A stretch of DNA of 9,679 nucleotides, from assembly GCA_030632545.1 (NCBI GenBank), contig DAOVUO010000064.1, positions 1-9,679 on the forward strand. Direction: 5' to 3'. Shown here one piece after another: positions 6,940 to 9,679 of the stretch. Within the stretch, counting starts at the first letter, position 1, and the number at the start of each line of letters is the position of its first letter. The notes beneath the pieces are model-generated. The model was given only the letters and a program-made list of their open reading frames with translations. It had not been told where the DNA came from and did no database searches. Source of the DNA: Bacteroidales bacterium (GTDB taxonomy: Bacteria > Bacteroidota > Bacteroidia > Bacteroidales > DYOH01). The translations under genes were made by a program, and so were the position numbers.

Positions 6940-8049
6940 ATGGAAAACAAGAACCAGCTTAATTCTAATGAAATAGCATGTGATAATTGTGGTGCAAAAC
7001 TAATTTTTAAACCTGGAACAGAAAGTTTAACATGTGAGTTTTGTGGAGCTCAAAATAATATAAAAATAGATCAAACTAAACAAAAAGAAGCCCACAAAGA
7101 AATAGATTTATTAGAATTTATTAGTAATAAACAAGATGTTTCTAATGAATATACCATACAAACTGTAAATTGTACTACATGTGGAGCAAAAACAAGTGTA
7201 GATGCAAATGTTGTTAGTGATTCGTGCTCGTTTTGTGCTACTCCATTTGTGAACACACAAGCACACGATGTTCGTTTAATTAAACCTCAGGGTTTATTAC
7301 CCTTTAATATTAATGCTAAAGAGGGTCATGAAGCGTTCAAAAATTGGATAAAAAAACTTTGGTGGGCACCAAATAAATTAAAGAAATATGCAAAACTAAA
7401 CGAAAAACTTCAAGGTATTTATGTTCCTTATTGGACTTTTGATGCAGATACATCAACCAATTATTCTGGTGCAAGAGGTGAACATTATTATGAAACTGAA
7501 AGATATACAGATTCTGATGGGAAATCACAATCCCGTGAAGTTCAAAAAACAAGATGGTATAATGTAAGTGGACGCGTATCACGTTTTTTTGATGATGTTT
7601 TAGTAATGGCAAGCGAATCCCTTCCTCAGAAATATGCTGATAAGCTCGAACCTTGGGATTTAAACAATCTTGTTCCTTACGATCCTAAGTTTATGTCAGG
7701 TTTTAGAAGTGAAGCATACCAAATTGATTTAGAATCAGGACTAGAAGTTTCCAAACAAAAAATGGAAATTGTAATTAAACAAGACATTAGATCAGACATT
7801 GGTGGTGATGAACAACAAATTAACTCGTTTAATACTAATCATTCAAATATAAAGTTTAAACATATTTTATTACCAATTTGGATAAGTGCTTATCGGTATC
7901 AAGATAAGGTTTATCGTTTTATGATAAACGGTAGAACAGGTAAGGTAAGTGGGGAAAGACCATATAGTTGGATAAAAATAACTTTAGCAGTACTTGCAGG
8001 AATTGCTGTAGGCGGAACAATCTACTATTTTACGGAGATGCAACAATAA
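6940..8049 (+). CDS. Membrane-anchored double zinc-ribbon protein (YdjG-like)
   Basis: A protein of 369 residues with two CxxC...CxxC zinc ribbons: Cys14/17/32/35 and Cys78/81/96/99. They are followed by a family-specific region containing GLLPFNINAKEG, YVPYWTFDADTSTNYSGARGEHYYE and LLPIWISAYRY. One hydrophobic helix lies near the C-terminus (about 345-364), leaving a tail of five residues. There is no signal peptide, so the ribbons are probably cytoplasmic and the protein tail-anchored. Proteins of this type are sometimes mislabelled as replication factor Y or helicase because of the ribbons; no helicase motif is present. The layout resembles B. subtilis YdjG, which with YdjH works with the SPFH protein YdjI. 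The SPFH gene directly upstream on the same strand supports that link. The start at 6940 is the first Met ahead of the first ribbon. Confidence 0.82.
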   Translation: MENKNQLNSNEIACDNCGAKLIFKPGTESLTCEFCGAQNNIKIDQTKQKEAHKEIDLLEFISNKQDVSNEYTIQTVNCTTCGAKTSVDANVVSDSCSFCATPFVNTQAHDVRLIKPQGLLPFNINAKEGHEAFKNWIKKLWWAPNKLKKYAKLNEKLQGIYVPYWTFDADTSTNYSGARGEHYYETERYTDSDGKSQSREVQKTRWYNVSGRVSRFFDDVLVMASESLPQKYADKLEPWDLNNLVPYDPKFMSGFRSEAYQIDLESGLEVSKQKMEIVIKQDIRSDIGGDEQQINSFNTNHSNIKFKHILLPIWISAYRYQDKVYRFMINGRTGKVSGERPYSWIKITLAVLAGIAVGGTIYYFTEMQQ

Positions 8050-8052
8050 CAC

Positions 8053-8088
8053 AAAAGTGTCGTTTTTCTTTAAAATGGCACTTTTTTT
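8053..8088 (+). terminator. Intrinsic terminator after the zinc-ribbon gene
   Basis: A 14-pair stem (8053-8066 with 8072-8085, two G-U pairs) has a 5-base loop and merges into a T-tract at 8082-8088. It begins 4 bases after the TAA of the zinc-ribbon gene. The frame of the next gene runs back through this hairpin, which argues against any start inside it, such as the GTG at 8057. Confidence 0.85.
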
Positions 8089-8120
8089 GTCCATCTATAA
8101 AAATAAAGATTATATCTTTG
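8086..8120 (+). promoter_or_regulatory. Bacteroidota-type promoter for the SPOR-domain gene
   Basis: TTTG at 8086-8089 and TATCTTTG at 8113-8120 match the -33 TTTG/TTG and -7 TANNTTTG elements of Bacteroidota housekeeping promoters, with a 23-base spacer at the long end of the known range. The T-tract of the preceding terminator supplies the -33 element. Transcription would begin around 8126, just before the ATG at 8141, which fixes that start. Confidence 0.6.
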
Positions 8121-8140
8121 TAACTGTAAATAGCAACGAA

Positions 8141-9466
8141 ATGAAGAAAATATACTTATTAAGTCTAATCATAGCTTTGTTCATAAATCAAAGCCTCGGC
8201 CAAGAATTTTCGGCACAACTTGAAATAAGAAAATACATAGCAGAAAAAAACAAATCTGATTTAAAAAAATTAGATAAGGCTGTAAAAGAAATGAAAGATG
8301 TGGAACTTTTGTTCGCTGAAGCGGATAAGTTGTCTCAAAGTGTCACAAAACTAAAGGTAGAGGCTGCAAATACTAATGATAAAGGGAAAAAGAAAATTGA
8401 GAAAAAAATAAATAAAATTGAATTAAAAGAAGCTCAAAAACGTGTTGATGCCTCTAAAGCATCTTCTCAAGTTAACAAATCGCTATACAATGTTTACAAA
8501 AACAATTTTAAAAATGCACGAAAAAACATTGAAAGCGATGAAGCAAAAAAACAAGAAGGAAGAGAGCTAGAAACTGAAGCAGTTAATCTATATAAAAAAG
8601 CTCAAACAAAAAGAACTCAATCTATAAAAATTTCAGACCAATTAAAAGCGTATAGGATTCTTGCAGATGCAGATGAATTAGAAAGACAAGCACTTGAGAC
8701 TCAACTTAAAGTATACGGACTATACCTTAATTGGTATGGAAATCCTGAAGAAAATGAAGAGCCTGTTGAGGAAGAACCAGAAAAAGAATATATTGCTGAA
8801 AAAATAGACGAGGATCTTCCTAATTTTGTAGAGCCAGAGAACACTGAAATTAAAACAGAGGAATACAATAATACAGAAACACGCGAACTAAATGAAAACA
8901 AGACTATTGAAAAAGTAAAACAAGAAAATATTTATTACAAAATACAAATTGCTGCTTCTAAAACCCCACTGGCACTTAGTCATTTAAAAAGCATCTACAA
9001 CTATAATCTACCTTACAATAACGAAAAAGAAAACGGTTACTATAAATACTCTGTAGGACAATTTGAATCTTATGAAAATGCAGATGCTTTTAAAATAAAA
9101 ATGAATTTACCAGCAGCATTCATTATAGCATATAAAAATCATAAAAAAATTAGCATTGCCGAAGCCAATCCTGAATTAGTAAACCAAAACACTACACAAA
9201 ATAATAATCCAACTCACAACATTTCAGTTTCAGAAAATGGCACTAGGTATAGAGTGCAAATTTCGGCAACAAGAATACCTGCCTCTAATGAAGATGTCAA
9301 GAGAATGAACCCAAGTCCTAAGCAAGTACAAATTTATAAAATGGGTCAATGGTTCAAATATACTGTTGGGAATTTTAGTAATATGCAAGACGCAAAAAAC
9401 TTTAAAAAACAATACAAACTTGATGGATTTGTAGTAAAATACGTAAACGGAAAAGAAGTAAAATAA
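8141..9466 (+). CDS. Secreted coiled-coil protein with two C-terminal SPOR-like domains
   Basis: The 441 residues begin with a signal peptide (MKKIYLLSLIIALFINQSLGQ, cleavage near residue 20), so the protein is exported. Residues about 22-200 are Lys/Glu/Ala-rich and strongly helical, probably coiled coil. An acidic linker rich in Glu and Pro follows (about 201-262). Two related modules form the C-terminus: YYKIQIAAS at 265 to about 340 and RYRVQISAT at 369 to about 437. Each has the SPOR-like pattern of a beta strand with QIAA/QISA, a YK(Y/F)xVGxF strand, a helix around (D/N)A, and a final strand ending in a Gly- or Lys-rich turn. SPOR domains bind glycan strands lacking stem peptides, often at division sites, so a peptidoglycan-associated role in the periplasm is inferred. 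The frame is open back to 8057, but that start lies in a terminator and upstream of the promoter, and lacks the signal peptide at its N-terminus. No catalytic motif is seen. Confidence 0.82.
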   Translation: MKKIYLLSLIIALFINQSLGQEFSAQLEIRKYIAEKNKSDLKKLDKAVKEMKDVELLFAEADKLSQSVTKLKVEAANTNDKGKKKIEKKINKIELKEAQKRVDASKASSQVNKSLYNVYKNNFKNARKNIESDEAKKQEGRELETEAVNLYKKAQTKRTQSIKISDQLKAYRILADADELERQALETQLKVYGLYLNWYGNPEENEEPVEEEPEKEYIAEKIDEDLPNFVEPENTEIKTEEYNNTETRELNENKTIEKVKQENIYYKIQIAASKTPLALSHLKSIYNYNLPYNNEKENGYYKYSVGQFESYENADAFKIKMNLPAAFIIAYKNHKKISIAEANPELVNQNTTQNNNPTHNISVSENGTRYRVQISATRIPASNEDVKRMNPSPKQVQIYKMGQWFKYTVGNFSNMQDAKNFKKQYKLDGFVVKYVNGKEVK

Positions 9467-9486
9467 AATATTCAAAACTATTTATT

Positions 9487-9513
9487 ATACTTCCCCGATG
9501 TTCGGGGTAGGCA
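9487..9513. repeat. Second copy of the REP-like repeat (single arm)
   Basis: Twenty-seven bases match 5174-5200 with one mismatch (T for C at 9508), including the CCCCGATGTTCGGGG hairpin core. The partner arm found at 5218-5235 is absent here, so this is a solo unit. It lies 21 bases after the SPOR gene stop codon, again in intergenic DNA. No T-tract follows, so it is not an ordinary intrinsic terminator. Confidence 0.8.
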
Positions 9514-9679
9514 GTTAAGTTTTAAGTTAAAATCATAAAGCAATAATAATTATATCGAACAATTCTTACGTAAATTAAATTTTCACAACATATTAATAGA
9601 TAGGCAACGTTTACTCCCAAATAAATCGGTTTTACTATTTCTACTTTACGAAGTTAATATAATTGATGGCAAAGTATTA

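Noticed and set aside
8057..8140. A longer SPOR protein starting at the GTG at 8057
   Set aside because: That start lies in the stem of a terminator and before the TATCTTTG promoter; the Met at 8141 gives a proper signal peptide.
9539..9679. A 47-codon open stretch running off the right edge on the + strand (includes LLPNKSVLLFLLYEVN)
   Set aside because: The composition is protein-like, but there is no ATG, GTG or TTG start, a TAA sits directly before it, and no family is recognised. It could be a gene remnant; sequence beyond the edge would decide.

Overview
The window is AT-rich DNA that looks like a member of the Bacteroidota. The evidence is a perfect TANNTTTG -7 box with an upstream TTG, a lack of clear Shine-Dalgarno sequences, a DUF4907-type lipoprotein, and a KorA of the long gamma-alpha fused form beside a KorB. 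Nothing resembles a phage, plasmid, CRISPR or transposase region. It is mostly chromosomal housekeeping and cell-envelope genes.

Left part (1-1988, + strand). The C-terminal half of an arginine deiminase enters from the left edge and is followed 34 bases later by a full-length phosphomannomutase/phosphoglucomutase. Both are interrupted by exactly one in-frame TGA (32-34 and 1176-1178) while homology continues on both sides in the same frame. The other six genes contain no in-frame TGA in about 2,250 codons, and every gene here ends in TAA or TAG. This is the most unusual feature of the window. The candidate explanations are decay of a small operon, base errors at a poorly covered contig end, or UGA read as sense or suppressed.

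Centre-left (1989-4931). A strong bidirectional terminator separates the mutase from a convergent korA-korB operon on the minus strand. This operon encodes a 2-oxoacid (probably 2-oxoglutarate):ferredoxin oxidoreductase that links the TCA cycle to reduced ferredoxin.

Centre (4932-5760). A 402-base non-coding stretch carries a REP-like palindrome whose arm recurs at 9487-9513. It is followed by a small DUF4907-like lipoprotein gene on the minus strand, which shares a 79-base divergent promoter region with the next + strand gene.

Right part (5761-9466, + strand). An SPFH (YdjI-like) protein with a C-terminal GYF_2 domain is followed, across a hairpin terminator, by a membrane-anchored double zinc-ribbon protein (YdjG-like). 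This pairing resembles the partners of PspA in Bacillus envelope-stress loci, but no pspA is visible here. After a second strong terminator and a well-formed Bacteroidota promoter comes a secreted coiled-coil protein with two C-terminal SPOR-like domains, probably a peptidoglycan-associated periplasmic protein. The last 213 bases hold a second copy of the repeat arm and no confident gene.
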